Shown here one piece after another: positions 50,344-60,025 of a stretch of 64,000 bases of DNA. The DNA comes from Nitratireductor aestuarii (GTDB lineage: Bacteria; Pseudomonadota; Alphaproteobacteria; Rhizobiales; Rhizobiaceae). The position numbers and the translations under genes were made by a program. Each line of letters starts with the position of its first letter. The first letter of the stretch is position 1. The stretch spans positions 34,999 through 98,998 of the forward strand of contig NZ_BMIF01000014.1 in the NCBI RefSeq assembly GCF_014641695.1. Reading direction: 5' to 3'. The notes below the pieces were generated by a model. The model was not told the origin of the DNA and did no database searches. It was given only the letters and a program-made list of their open reading frames with translations.

Positions 50344-51066
50344 ATGGACAATCGCATGACCTCTACACCCAATGCTCAATCGGCGAGGCCAATGCGCAAG
50401 CGCGGAATAGAGCGTTACAAACTCCTGCTTGATGCAACCGAACGGCTGCTGGAAGAGCACGGCGACGAAGACATCAGCCTGGCCCAGATTGCCGAAGCTG
50501 CCGACGTGCCGCTCGCTTCCGTCTACCATTTCTTTCCGAACCGCAATGCAGCCTTCGTGGCGCTTGCGCTGCGCTTCAACGAGGAAATCTATCAGCTGTC
50601 GATCCAGCCGCTGACCGATCCCGAGCCGCAGACATGGCAGGAGCTGCTCGACATGAAGCACGCGCGCGCAGCCGCCTTTCAAAACTCGCGGCCAGCGGCC
50701 CTGCGCCTTTTCCTCGGCGCCGGAGTGAGTGTCGCCGTCCGCAATGCAGATTTCGGCGGGAATGCACGCATTGCCCGCAGCCGCGAGCGGATGTTCGAGG
50801 CCTATTTCCACATGCCCTACGTTCCCAATTTCGCTCGGCACCTCGAAGTGGGGGGTGCGGCAATGGACGGTGTGTGGGCGCTTTCCTACGGGAAGCACGG
50901 CACCATCACTGAGGAGTTTCGCAAGGAAGCCACCGGGGTCGCGATCACCTATCTGCGGCGTTTTCTGCCGGAATACCTGCCACGCAAGCCGCTGACCCAG
51001 AAGGCGATCGACCGGATCTACATTTCGCTCGACGAGATGCGGGACAATCCCTTCGCGGAGGAGTAA
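50344..51066 (+). CDS. TetR-family transcriptional regulator
   Basis: A 240-residue regulator with N-terminal HTH (ISLAQIAEAADVPLASVYHFFPNRNAAF, residues 43-70). It follows the otnK-like gene by 12 bases and is probably co-transcribed. Its stop directly abuts the stop of the convergent ATPase gene, leaving zero intergenic bases. Likely local repressor of the otnC/otnK divergent pair. Confidence 0.88.
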   Translation: MDNRMTSTPNAQSARPMRKRGIERYKLLLDATERLLEEHGDEDISLAQIAEAADVPLASVYHFFPNRNAAFVALALRFNEEIYQLSIQPLTDPEPQTWQELLDMKHARAAAFQNSRPAALRLFLGAGVSVAVRNADFGGNARIARSRERMFEAYFHMPYVPNFARHLEVGGAAMDGVWALSYGKHGTITEEFRKEATGVAITYLRRFLPEYLPRKPLTQKAIDRIYISLDEMRDNPFAEE

Positions 51067-52098
51067 CTACCCATCTGGAGTCCCGACGGGGAAATGGCAG
51101 GCAAAGTGGCTGCCCTGCCCCTCCTGCCGTAGTTCCGGAATGACCTGCGCACACATAGCCTGCGCACGAGGGCATCGCGTACGAAACCGGCAACCGGAGG
51201 GCGGATTTGCGGGGCTCGGTACATCGCCGGAGATCAGGATGCGCCGCCTCGAGCGCTCCTGCTGGGGATCGGCAATCGGAACAGCTGACAGTAGCGCCTG
51301 CGTGTAAGGGTGGCGCGGATTGGCATAGATTCCATCGCGGGTACCGATTTCCACGATCTTGCCCAGATACATCACCGCGATCCGATCGCACAGGTGGTGA
51401 ATGACCGAGAGGTCGTGTGCGATGAAAAGATAGGACAGCCCCATTCCTTCCTGCAGGTCCTTCAGGAGATTGAGGATGCCCGCCTGAATAGAAACGTCGA
51501 GCGCCGACACGGGCTCATCGAGGATGACGAGTTCGGGGTTCAGGGCAAGCGCCCTGGCAATGCCGATGCGCTGACGCTGCCCGCCGGAGAACTCATGCGG
51601 GTAGCGGTCTGCGTGCGCGCGGTCGAGCTTCACGAGGTCCAGCAGCTCCTCGACCCGCGCATAACGCTCCGCCTTTGTCATGGAGGTAAGCCGGAGCGGT
51701 TCTGCAATGATGTCCCGGACCCTCATGCGCGGGTGCAGTGACGCATGCGGGTCCTGGAAAACGAACTGCAGACGCTGGCGCAGCGGCCGCACCTCACTCG
51801 CACGAAGAGGTGCCAGATCGGTGCCGTCAAACAGGACCTGCCCCGCGGTCGGCCGCATCAGCCTCGCGACACACCGGGCAAGCGTTGACTTGCCGCAGCC
51901 GGATTCACCAACCAGCCCCAGCGTCTCACCTTTCAGAACATCGAAGGAAACATCGGACACGGCCCGGACTTGACCGGTAGCCCGACCGAAGAAGCTCTTC
52001 CCGACGGGGAAGTCCTTGACCAGTCCCTTCACTGACAACAGCGGCTGGCGGACCTGTGCTTCTGGCCGCACTGGGCTGATCTGATTACCGGTCAGCAT
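51067..52098 (-). CDS. Peptide-type ABC importer ATPase, second system (DppF-like)
   Basis: A 343-residue ATPase: Walker [10 protein letters not shown], signature FSGGQRQRI, Walker [13 protein letters not shown], and C-terminal [14 protein letters not shown] cysteine extension. It overlaps the DppD-like gene by 14 bases. Last gene of the aminotransferase-transketolase-ABC operon. Confidence 0.92.
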   Translation of the reverse strand: MLTGNQISPVRPEAQVRQPLLSVKGLVKDFPVGKSFFGRATGQVRAVSDVSFDVLKGETLGLVGESGCGKSTLARCVARLMRPTAGQVLFDGTDLAPLRASEVRPLRQRLQFVFQDPHASLHPRMRVRDIIAEPLRLTSMTKAERYARVEELLDLVKLDRAHADRYPHEFSGGQRQRIGIARALALNPELVILDEPVSALDVSIQAGILNLLKDLQEGMGLSYLFIAHDLSVIHHLCDRIAVMYLGKIVEIGTRDGIYANPRHPYTQALLSAVPIADPQQERSRRRILISGDVPSPANPPSGCRFRTRCPRAQAMCAQVIPELRQEGQGSHFACHFPVGTPDG

Positions 52099-53098
52099 TG
52101 GCAGCTTCCATTGCGCTGGTTAGGGGCGGCAGCTCCTCGGCGCGGTGGCAGGCGCTCAAGGAAGGCCCGACGGAACGAAGCGGCGGAATTTCGGTAAGAC
52201 AACGCTCCACGGCAAAGGCGCAGCGCGGGTGAAACGCGCATCCCGATGGTCGCATCGTGATGGGAGGCGGCGCACCCGGTATGGCATCAAGCCGAGGTTT
52301 CGGTCGGCCCGGATGCGGCAAGCTTCCAAGCAACCCACGCGTGTATGGATGGCGAGGCCAGGCGAACACTTCGTCCACCGATCCCTGCTCCACGACGCGG
52401 CCGGCATACATGATCGTCACCGCACTGGCGGCACCGGCGACAACGCCCAGGTCATGTGTCACCAGCACGATACCAACACCCTTCTCGGCCCGTAGCCGTT
52501 CCAGAAGTTCCATGATCTGCGCCTGGATGGTGACGTCGAGCGCTGTCGTGGGCTCGTCCGCAATCAGGAGCGACGGCTCGTTTGCCATAGACATTGCGAT
52601 GACGACGCGCTGGCGCATTCCACCGGAGAATTCGTGCGGATATTGCAATGCGCGCTGTTCGGCCATGGGAATGGCGACGAGCCGCAGCAGTTCGACGGCG
52701 CGCTCCTGCGCGCTCCGTCGTGTGATCTTGCGATCGTGCAGCCGGATTGCCTCGGCAATCTGATCGCCTATCGTTAGCAGCGGATTGAGGGCCGACATCG
52801 GGTCCTGGAAGATGTAGCCGATCCGCGCGCCCCGGATGCGGCGCATCGCCCGCTCAGGCTTGCCGATCAGTTCCTCGCCTTCGAGCCGGACCGAGCCTGA
52901 CACGCGCGCCGATGGAGACAGTAGCCCCATGATCGCAAGCATCGTCACACTCTTGCCCGACCCTGACTCGCCCACGACGGCGTGCATCTGCCCCCTCTCG
53001 ACATCGAGGTTGATGCCGCAGACGGCCTGAAATTCCGCGCGGCCGTGCGAGCGGAACGCGACCTTGAGGTCCCGGACCTCCAGCAACGGCTCCCTCAT
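52085..53098 (-). CDS. Peptide-type ABC importer ATPase, second system (DppD-like)
   Basis: A 337-residue ATPase: Walker [10 protein letters not shown], signature FSGGMRQRV, Walker [14 protein letters not shown]-terminal [14 protein letters not shown]. Four-base overlap with the dppC-like gene upstream. Confidence 0.92.
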   Translation of the reverse strand: MREPLLEVRDLKVAFRSHGRAEFQAVCGINLDVERGQMHAVVGESGSGKSVTMLAIMGLLSPSARVSGSVRLEGEELIGKPERAMRRIRGARIGYIFQDPMSALNPLLTIGDQIAEAIRLHDRKITRRSAQERAVELLRLVAIPMAEQRALQYPHEFSGGMRQRVVIAMSMANEPSLLIADEPTTALDVTIQAQIMELLERLRAEKGVGIVLVTHDLGVVAGAASAVTIMYAGRVVEQGSVDEVFAWPRHPYTRGLLGSLPHPGRPKPRLDAIPGAPPPITMRPSGCAFHPRCAFAVERCLTEIPPLRSVGPSLSACHRAEELPPLTSAMEAANADR

Positions 53099-53937
53099 GG
53101 CGACCTCGGATCAAGGTAGTCGCGCAGGCCATCGCCAAGGAAATTGAACCCCAGCACGATCGTCAGGATCGCGATGCCGGGACCGGCAGCGATCCACCAT
53201 CGATAGAAGTGCAGCGCGCCGTCGGAAATCATCTGTCCCCATTCGGGCGTCGGCGGCACGGCGCCGAGCCCGATGAAGGAGAGGCTAGCGGCAAGCAGGA
53301 TGACCTGACCGAAATCCATGGTCGCGTTGACGATGATCGGGCTCCAGCAAAGCGGCAGGATGTGCTTGAAGAGAACCCGGGACGGCGTTGCGCCTGAGGC
53401 AATGGCCGCCTCGACATGTTCGCGCTCACGCACGGCCAGCACCTGAGCCCGCATCAACCGGGCATAGATCGGCCACCAGACAATGATCATCGCGATGGCT
53501 GCATTTGCGAGGCCCGGTCCGAGCGCTGCCGTCACCGCCATGGCAAGGAGGATGGCCGGGAAGGACAATGTGACGTCCACCAGCCGCATGATCGCTTCGT
53601 CGACGATACCGCCAACGAAGCCCGCGATAGCACCGAGTGTGCAGCCGATCACCACCGCGCTTGCGATGACCGCAGCTGCGATCGGGAGCGAGTGGCGGAC
53701 GCCGTAGAGCGTGCGGGTGAACACGTCACGGCCGAGCGCATCCGTTCCAAGCCAATGCTCGGCACCCGGCGGCACGAACCGTCGTCCCGCCAGCATGGTC
53801 GGGTCGTAGGGCGCCCAAAGCGGCACCGTAAGCCCGATGATGATCCAGGCCATCACGATGAACCCGCCAACCACAACGGGGAGCGTCGCCCACTGGGGCA
53901 GCGAGATCTGGTGACGGCGTCCGGCGACTTCGCTCAT
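53095..53937 (-). CDS. Peptide-type ABC importer permease, second system (DppC-like)
   Basis: A 280-residue permease with OppC_N segment and GTDALGRDVFTRTLYGVR near residue 65; EAA loop EAAIASGATPSRVLFKHIL. Six membrane segments. Overlaps neighbours by four bases on both sides. Confidence 0.92.
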   Translation of the reverse strand: MSEVAGRRHQISLPQWATLPVVVGGFIVMAWIIIGLTVPLWAPYDPTMLAGRRFVPPGAEHWLGTDALGRDVFTRTLYGVRHSLPIAAAVIASAVVIGCTLGAIAGFVGGIVDEAIMRLVDVTLSFPAILLAMAVTAALGPGLANAAIAMIIVWWPIYARLMRAQVLAVREREHVEAAIASGATPSRVLFKHILPLCWSPIIVNATMDFGQVILLAASLSFIGLGAVPPTPEWGQMISDGALHFYRWWIAAGPGIAILTIVLGFNFLGDGLRDYLDPRSP

Positions 53938-54962
53938 TGCGCAGCCCTCGCGCCGATCTTCACGCGCGGATCAACAAGCGCATAGGTGATGTCGGTGACC
54001 AGGTTGGAGATCAGGAAGGCCATGCCGCCAACGATCGTCACGCCGATGATGGCCGGGTGGTCGAGCCCGCGCGCAGCCGCCACGGCGTAGGAGCCAATTC
54101 CGGGCCAGGCGAAGATGGTCTCGGTCAGGATCGCCCCAGTAATCAGGTAGGCGAAGGAGAAGCCGAGGATGGTGAGCGTCGGCAACATGGCATTGCGCAG
54201 GGCGTGATGGAGCAGAATGCGTAGCTCCCCTGCCCCCTTCGCACGCGCCGCCAAGATGTACTCCTGACTCAGCACATCCAGCATCGAGGCCCGCACCATG
54301 CGCGAGACGATGCCGGTGACGGTCCAGCCCAGCACACATGCGGGCAGGATCATCTGCGCCAGGACGCTCCGAAACGCTGCCCAATTGCCGTCGAGCAACG
54401 TGTCGATCGTATAGAAACCGGTGACAAAGGGCGGCGCTGGCATGCGGCTGTCGATGCGTCCGGGACCGGGAAGCCATCCCAGCTGAACTGAAAAGATGAA
54501 GAGCACCACGAGGCCCAACCAGAAGACCGGAATGGACGAGCCGAAGAGGGCAACGAGGCGCGCCAGGTTGTCAGGCGCCCGGTTCTGGAAACGGGCAGCG
54601 ATCACGCCAAGCGCTATGCCGAAAAGCGTGCCGATGATCATGGCGGCGATGACCAGTTCCAACGTGGCCGGCAGCCTTACCAGAAGATCCTGAGCCACCG
54701 GCTGGCGCGTGCGAAACGAGGTGCCGAAGTCGCCGCTCAGGAGGTTCTTCAGGTAGACGACGTATTGCTCCGGCAGGGATCGGTCGAGGCCCCAGCGCTC
54801 CCGCGCAGCGGCCACCACGGCCGGATTGTTCATCTGGCGTTCGCCGATGATGGAGGTAAGCGGATCCGCCGTGGTGAAATGGGTCAGAAGGAATGCGACC
54901 GTAATGACACCAAGCAGAAGAAAAGGCATCGCGATCAAGCGTCTGGCAATGTAACTGAGCAT
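53934..54962 (-). CDS. Peptide-type ABC importer permease, second system (DppB-like)
   Basis: A 342-residue permease, six main membrane segments, with a periplasmic insertion around residues 170-200 (GWLPGPGRIDSRMPAPPFV) seen in several DppB relatives. EAA loop ILAARAKGAGELRILLHHAL. It follows the binding-protein gene after 27 bases. Confidence 0.92.
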   Translation of the reverse strand: MLSYIARRLIAMPFLLLGVITVAFLLTHFTTADPLTSIIGERQMNNPAVVAAARERWGLDRSLPEQYVVYLKNLLSGDFGTSFRTRQPVAQDLLVRLPATLELVIAAMIIGTLFGIALGVIAARFQNRAPDNLARLVALFGSSIPVFWLGLVVLFIFSVQLGWLPGPGRIDSRMPAPPFVTGFYTIDTLLDGNWAAFRSVLAQMILPACVLGWTVTGIVSRMVRASMLDVLSQEYILAARAKGAGELRILLHHALRNAMLPTLTILGFSFAYLITGAILTETIFAWPGIGSYAVAAARGLDHPAIIGVTIVGGMAFLISNLVTDITYALVDPRVKIGARAAQ

Positions 54963-54989
54963 CGCGATGCCCCTATGCTGTGGTGTCCC

Positions 54990-56579
54990 TTATTTCCGGC
55001 TAATCTCTGCCAGCGGCAGGTTGCAGCACGCGCTGTAGCGAACACCCTCGATGTCGTTCCTATAGGCCAGAACGAGGTTCGGGCTGACCACAGGCACAAT
55101 GATGCGGTCCTTGATCATCTCCAGCGCGATCTCGTGGTAGGCCTGCTCCATCGCCTCACCCGAAGACGAAAGCGCCTTTTCAAGCAGCTCGACCTCACGC
55201 TGGTTGACAACGTCAACCTTGCCCTGGCCGCCTGCATTGCGCTCCCACCAGGAGTCCGGGATCATACCGAAGAACTGCACATACTGGGCCGAGCCGTAGT
55301 AGTCGGGAGCGTAGAAACGGGCGGAGAAGGGAATGCCCGGCTTGACGATCTGTTCGCGCCATACGGCAGATGCAACCGGCTGGATGTTGACCGTCACGTT
55401 GATGCGCGACAGGTCCTGCTGAACCTTCTGCATCAGCAGAGCCAGATCCACCCCATAGACATTCATCGAAGCGACGGTGGCGTCGATCGAGAAGCCCTTG
55501 TCGAGACCCTTGGACGCCAGCAGCTCCTTCGCCTTCTCAAGATTTTCCTCCGGCATGGGAAGACCCTCGGTGCCGGGGAACCCATTCGGGATGGGCGACG
55601 CCTGCATCTTGCCTTCACCGCCAACGGTAAAGTCGATGATGCCCTGATAATCGATGGCATAGGCCAGAGCCTGCCGGACTTCGAGATCCAGCGGCACCTG
55701 GTTGGCTTCGGCGCCGGGCGAGAAGACCACGTAGATGAAGTTGTAGGATGGCACCGTCTCGATGACGATGTCAGGCGAATTGATGGTCGACGCCGTGTCA
55801 GGGTCAACCTGCATGGCGATGTCGGCCTGGCCGCTCTGCAGCATCTGCGCCTGGCTTACGGCATCGGCGACCTGATCGATCACGATCTCCCCGATAGGAG
55901 GAGAATCCTGCCAGAAGTTTTCGTTGCGGACGAAGCGCAGCTCATCGTCAGGCCGGTAGGTCTGGAGCACATAGGGTCCGCTGCCGGCGGAATTGGCGAG
56001 GAACCAGGTTTCTGCCTGATCCGCCGTTGCCGCGTCCTCGCCTGCGGAGGCGCCATTCTCCATGGCCACATCGCTATTGATGATGCCTACGTAGGGTGCT
56101 GCCAGAATTCCCATGAATTCGGAGTTGGGGCTCTCCATGTTGATGACCACCGTCTTGTCGTCCGGGGTCTCGATGGATTGCACGCCGGCCATCATGAAGG
56201 ATGGATCGCCCTTGACGTTCTTCAGGCGCTCGAACGTCCATTTGACGTCCTTGGCCTCTACCGGACTGCCGTCGGAGAAGACTGCATCGGGAGCGAGCTT
56301 GAAGGTGAATTGCGTCTGGTTCTCGTTGGCCGTCCATTCGGTTGCCAGTGCGGGAACCACCGACTTCTCATCCGGCCCCAGCTTGACCAGGCCCTGATAT
56401 GTGGCGCTGAGATAGATCTGGCACGTGTCGCAGAAGGCGCGATGCGGATCGAGCGAGTTGATCTCGAGATTGCGCGCGATGACCAGCGGCTGCTCTTGCG
56501 CAAAGGCTGGCAGCATGAAGGTCGACGACGCGGCAAGCGCCGCAACCCCCGCTAGCAGTCCGGTGAAATGCGGTTTCAT
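54990..56579 (-). CDS. Peptide-type ABC periplasmic binding protein, second system
   Basis: A 529-residue SBP_bac_5 protein with signal peptide 1-27 (ending AFAQ) and mature SLDPHRAFCDTCQIYLSATYQGLV. Two cysteine pairs (CDTC near 47-50 and CC near the C-terminus) could form disulfides, unusual for the family. GGGAGG precedes the ATG. It lies directly downstream of a split transketolase, so the ligand may be a sugar-amine or amino acid rather than a peptide. Confidence 0.88.
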   Translation of the reverse strand: MKPHFTGLLAGVAALAASSTFMLPAFAQEQPLVIARNLEINSLDPHRAFCDTCQIYLSATYQGLVKLGPDEKSVVPALATEWTANENQTQFTFKLAPDAVFSDGSPVEAKDVKWTFERLKNVKGDPSFMMAGVQSIETPDDKTVVINMESPNSEFMGILAAPYVGIINSDVAMENGASAGEDAATADQAETWFLANSAGSGPYVLQTYRPDDELRFVRNENFWQDSPPIGEIVIDQVADAVSQAQMLQSGQADIAMQVDPDTASTINSPDIVIETVPSYNFIYVVFSPGAEANQVPLDLEVRQALAYAIDYQGIIDFTVGGEGKMQASPIPNGFPGTEGLPMPEENLEKAKELLASKGLDKGFSIDATVASMNVYGVDLALLMQKVQQDLSRINVTVNIQPVASAVWREQIVKPGIPFSARFYAPDYYGSAQYVQFFGMIPDSWWERNAGGQGKVDVVNQREVELLEKALSSSGEAMEQAYHEIALEMIKDRIIVPVVSPNLVLAYRNDIEGVRYSACCNLPLAEISRK

Positions 56580-56654
56580 TCACTCCTCCCATGTGATGAT
56601 CGAAGACCCTGCCGTCTGTTTTTGTCGTTTCGGCCGCGCCCCCAAATCGCGTTG

Positions 56655-57698
56655 CTAGGCTTTTCCCTCCAGAAGCTCACGGGCAACCGCAGCTACCCCC
56701 TCCGCGTCCAGCCGATAGTGCGCGTAAAGCGCTGCAGGCGGGCCGATCAGCGAATATTCGTCCATGATGCCGTGCCGGCGGAATGGGATGCGGGCTTCTT
56801 CGACAAGCACCTCAGCCACTGCACTTCCCAGTCCCCCGATGATGTTGTGCTCCTCGACCGTCAGGATCGCGCCGGTCTCCCTCGCAGCGGACCGTACCGC
56901 CTCGGCATCGAGAGGCTTGATCGTGTGCATGTCGACCACCCGCACGCTGATCCCCTCCTCTGCCAGGCGGTCGGCTGCGGCCAGCGAGGCGTGGACCTGA
57001 GATCCCGTGGTGATGATCGTCAGGTCCGTTCCTTCACGTAGACGGATTGCCTTTCCGAAGGCAAAGTCGGATGGAACATCATCATAGACGGGAGCATCGC
57101 GGCCGCGCCCAAGCCGGATGTACATGGCCCCCGGATGTTCGACCGATGCACGCAGGATGGCGCGCAGCTGATTGGCGTCCGCCGCGCAGACCACCGTGAG
57201 GTCGGCGATGGTGCGCATCATTCCCAGATCCTCCGTGGAATGATGGCTTGTCCCGTAGAAGCCCATCGAAATGCCTGAGTGGTGACCGACGACGCGCACC
57301 TTCATGCGGGGATAGGCGCAATCGGTTCGGATCGCTTCGGCACCGAGGATGGCGCAGAAGGACGCGAAGGTTGCAACGTAAGGGATGAGGCCGCACGAAG
57401 CCATGCCGGCCGCAGCCGTGATCATGTTGCGCTCGGCGATACCGAAATCGATGAACCGCTCCGGATGCCGGTTGGCGAAGTCTCGCGTCCGGCTGGAGTT
57501 GGCGAGGTCTGCGGTGGCGACCACGATGCGGGGGTCGCTATCCGCGAGGTCTGCCAGCTCCTCACCGAGGATGAAAGCCGGCATGGCTTTCGCCGGCGTT
57601 CCCCTGACGGAGCGCTCGTCCTTCAGCCGCAGTTCCGTGTCGTCTCCGCGAAAGAGCGTGCTCTGATCCTGTCCGACATTGCCCTTGGAGCCCATCAT
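56655..57698 (-). CDS. Transketolase-like C-terminal subunit
   Basis: A 347-residue pyrimidine-binding plus C-terminal domain of a split transketolase. The ThDP-activating glutamate is in FGIAERNM; GFYGTSHHSTEDL is the typical loop. Overlaps the N-terminal-subunit gene as ATGA. Split transketolases of this size include apulose-4-phosphate and 6-deoxy-6-sulfofructose enzymes, as well as uncharacterised rhizobial pairs. No partner enzyme of those pathways is adjacent, so the substrate stays open. Confidence 0.85.
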   Translation of the reverse strand: MMGSKGNVGQDQSTLFRGDDTELRLKDERSVRGTPAKAMPAFILGEELADLADSDPRIVVATADLANSSRTRDFANRHPERFIDFGIAERNMITAAAGMASCGLIPYVATFASFCAILGAEAIRTDCAYPRMKVRVVGHHSGISMGFYGTSHHSTEDLGMMRTIADLTVVCAADANQLRAILRASVEHPGAMYIRLGRGRDAPVYDDVPSDFAFGKAIRLREGTDLTIITTGSQVHASLAAADRLAEEGISVRVVDMHTIKPLDAEAVRSAARETGAILTVEEHNIIGGLGSAVAEVLVEEARIPFRRHGIMDEYSLIGPPAALYAHYRLDAEGVAAVARELLEGKA

Positions 57699-58567
57699 GC
57701 GTTCTCCTTGTTGCGTGGCTGCAGTCCGGCCTCGATCTCGGCCCAGGCATCGTCATAGTCCTGGCCGACGAGATTGCCGACGTGCCAGTCGAGCGACAGC
57801 TCCATGTACTTCACCCCGCGGCCCTTGATCGTATCGGCGACGATCATCTGCGGCTTGCCGCGGCCTGCCGGTTTGAGGTCGTCCAGTGTCTGCAGGATCG
57901 TAGGCAGGTCGTGCCCGTCGATGCGACGCACATCCCATCCGAAGGCGGCAAAGCGTTCGTGGATCGGTTCGACAGACATCACCTTTTCGGTCGGTCCGTC
58001 GATCGACAGCTGGTTTCGGTCGACAATTGCCACAAGGCCCTGGAGCTTGAACTGGCCGGCAGCCATAGCCGCTTCCCAGATCTGCCCTTCATTGAGCTCC
58101 CCGTCGCCCAGCATGCAGTAGGTCCGGTAGTCTCGCCTGGTGATCCGCCCGGCAAGCGCCATGCCCACGGCGACGGAAAGCCCATGCCCAAGCGATCCGG
58201 AGGAGAAATCGATGCCGGTGATCTTCTTCATGTCCGGATGATCGCCGAAGGCGCTGCCCAGACGCGTGAAGTTGTCGAGCTCCGTCGGTGGGAAGAAGCC
58301 GAGGTCGGCAAGGATTGGATACAGCCCGATCGCTGCATGCCCCTTGGACAGGATGAACCGGTCGCGATCCGGCCATGTCGGGTTCTGCGGATCGATCCGC
58401 AGATGCCCGTAATAGAGGGCCGACAGAAGTTCGGCGCAGGAGAAGGTGCTGGAATAGTGCCCGGCACCGGCGATCCGCGTCAGCCGAAGCGTTTCAAGAC
58501 GCACGAACTTGGCGCGGTCGGCCAGGTACTCCACCGACAGATTGCGGCGATCCTCCCAGTCTGACAT
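57695..58567 (-). CDS. Transketolase-like N-terminal subunit
   Basis: A 290-residue ThDP pyrophosphate-binding subunit with SKGHAAIGLY, GDGELNEGQIWEA and VDRNQLSIDGPT. ATG 58567 has GGGAGCG upstream; the extra upstream codons cross an operator-like sequence and are unlikely to be translated. It forms a heterotetramer with the next gene product. The GntR-type site GATACATGATATATG lies 19 bases upstream of its start. Confidence 0.88.
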   Translation of the reverse strand: MSDWEDRRNLSVEYLADRAKFVRLETLRLTRIAGAGHYSSTFSCAELLSALYYGHLRIDPQNPTWPDRDRFILSKGHAAIGLYPILADLGFFPPTELDNFTRLGSAFGDHPDMKKITGIDFSSGSLGHGLSVAVGMALAGRITRRDYRTYCMLGDGELNEGQIWEAAMAAGQFKLQGLVAIVDRNQLSIDGPTEKVMSVEPIHERFAAFGWDVRRIDGHDLPTILQTLDDLKPAGRGKPQMIVADTIKGRGVKYMELSLDWHVGNLVGQDYDDAWAEIEAGLQPRNKENA

Positions 58568-58585
58568 CGCAGTCGCTCCCTTCAC

Positions 58586-58600
58586 GATACATGATATATG
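58586..58600. promoter_or_regulatory. GntR operator copy upstream of transketolase genes
   Basis: GATACATGATATATG matches at 14 of 15 bases the reverse complement of the centre of the palindrome at 59892-59920. It suggests a second control point within the operon by the GntR protein at 60026. Confidence 0.6.
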
Positions 58601-58637
58601 TCCTGATGGACGGGTCAATCGTCGCTGCAGTCTTTCG

Positions 58638-59864
58638 CTAGAGCGCGTTAGCGGTCGCCCTCAGGGCCTCGGCACTGATCTCAAGCGTTTCATCGATGAT
58701 TGCGGGTGTGTGCGCGGTCGACAGGAACATCGTATGGACGGGATGGAAGAAGACGCCCCTTGCGAGCGCCTCCAGACAGAACCGATTGCCGATCCGCCGG
58801 TCGTCATCCCCTTCGAACAGGAACACCGGCATCTGCACCGGACCGCTCTGCCGCAACTTCAGGCCTAGGCTGTCCGCCTGTTTCTGCAGCCCTTCGCGCA
58901 GACGGAGCCCCATGGCCTCCATGTGGGCAACGCCGTTGGTGTCGCGCAGCTTGGTGATGGTTGCGATGGCAGCCGCCATCGAGACGCCGGCAGTCCAGAA
59001 GGAACCGGTCGTGTAGATCTCCGTCGCAGCCTTGCGGAAACGGTCGGAGCCCGTCACGGCAGCAAGCGCGTGGCCATTGGCGATCGCCTTGCTCCAGGCC
59101 GAAAGATCGGCCCGCACACCGACAAGCTCCCAGCTACCGCCGATGTGAAGTCGGAAACCTGCGCGCACATCGTCAACGATCAGCGCGGCATCCGCCTGCG
59201 TTGCAAGTTCGCGCGCACGTGCGGCGAAGGCGCGGGTTGGCAATATATGCTCCTTGCCAACATCATGCTTGAAAGCGGAAACGATGATGCCCGCGAGGTC
59301 CTGCCCGGCCTGGTCGACCGCGGCTTCAAGGCTGGCAATGTCATTGTAATCGTATTGGATCAGGTGCGCCCGATCCTCTTCCGTAACGCCGGCCACGGAG
59401 GGTGTGCACCACGGGATTGCGCCATGATACGCGCCGCGAGCAACAAGGATCTTGCGCCGTCCGGTTCCGGCGCGCGCGATGGTCACGCAGGCCGTCGTGG
59501 CATCGGTGCCATTCTTGGAGAAGAGGGCCCAGTCCGCGTGCGGGATGGTCTCGACCATCAGCTCGGCCAGGTCGACCAATGCTGGTGTGGGTCCGTTGAG
59601 CCCGTCGCCCATTTCGCGCTGCCTTGCGGCTGCAGCCTCGACATCGGGATCCTGGTAGCCGAGGATCATCGGGCCCCAGGCGCACATGTAATCAATGTAG
59701 CCCCGGCCGTTTGCATCCCAGGTACGACAGCCTTTGCCGCGCGTGAAGTACTGAGGATATCCCTCGGGAAGCCGCTGGACATGCTGATGCCCCCACATGC
59801 CACCAGGTATGACTGCCTGCGCACGACGACGCAGTTCCATGTCGTAATCGTTCGCACCATCCAC
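58638..59864 (-). CDS. Class III PLP aminotransferase (glutamate-1-semialdehyde aminomutase-like)
   Basis: A 408-residue fold-type I PLP enzyme. The Schiff-base lysine is K259 in SAWSKAIANG, the PLP aspartate lies in LIVDDVRAGFR (231-232), and NGTDATTACV binds phosphate. It resembles GSA aminomutase-like aminotransferases but sits in a catabolic operon, so haem synthesis is unlikely. GTG 59864 with GGAGGAGGG is chosen; a TTG at 59915 lies inside the operator. Transamination of an imported amino acid or amino sugar before transketolase action is a reasonable inference. Confidence 0.83.
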   Translation of the reverse strand: MDGANDYDMELRRRAQAVIPGGMWGHQHVQRLPEGYPQYFTRGKGCRTWDANGRGYIDYMCAWGPMILGYQDPDVEAAAARQREMGDGLNGPTPALVDLAELMVETIPHADWALFSKNGTDATTACVTIARAGTGRRKILVARGAYHGAIPWCTPSVAGVTEEDRAHLIQYDYNDIASLEAAVDQAGQDLAGIIVSAFKHDVGKEHILPTRAFAARARELATQADAALIVDDVRAGFRLHIGGSWELVGVRADLSAWSKAIANGHALAAVTGSDRFRKAATEIYTTGSFWTAGVSMAAAIATITKLRDTNGVAHMEAMGLRLREGLQKQADSLGLKLRQSGPVQMPVFLFEGDDDRRIGNRFCLEALARGVFFHPVHTMFLSTAHTPAIIDETLEISAEALRATANAL

Positions 59865-59891
59865 GGGACCACCCTCCTCCAGATTCAGCTT

Positions 59892-59920
59892 CACTTTTGA
59901 TATATCATGTATCAAAAGTG
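59892..59920. promoter_or_regulatory. GntR operator palindrome
   Basis: CACTTTTGATA (59892-59902) and TATCAAAAGTG (59910-59920) are perfect 11-base arms around a 7-base centre TATCATG. It lies between the divergent aminotransferase operon and gntR, and a partial copy occurs at 58586. Confidence 0.75.
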
Positions 59921-60025
59921 AGCAAGGGTTGAGTTATCGTCAGGAGGCCGCGCACTGGACGCGCCTGACTTTTCGCTTTACCCAGCTGCCTGGAATGCAC
60001 TGCGTCTGCCCAAGGAACCCCGCCA

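Noticed and set aside
49618..50898. A 426-codon frame antisense to otnK and tetR
   Set aside because: It spans two real opposite-strand genes and has no family similarity.
54765..56555. A 596-codon open frame on the plus strand
   Set aside because: It is antisense to the well-supported binding-protein gene and part of dppB; its translation has no family features and reflects high-GC codon bias.
56655..58567. Naming the split transketolase aptAB (apulose-4-phosphate transketolase)
   Set aside because: The apionate genes at the window start use a different, oxidative route, and no apulose kinase lies near; the family alone does not decide the substrate.
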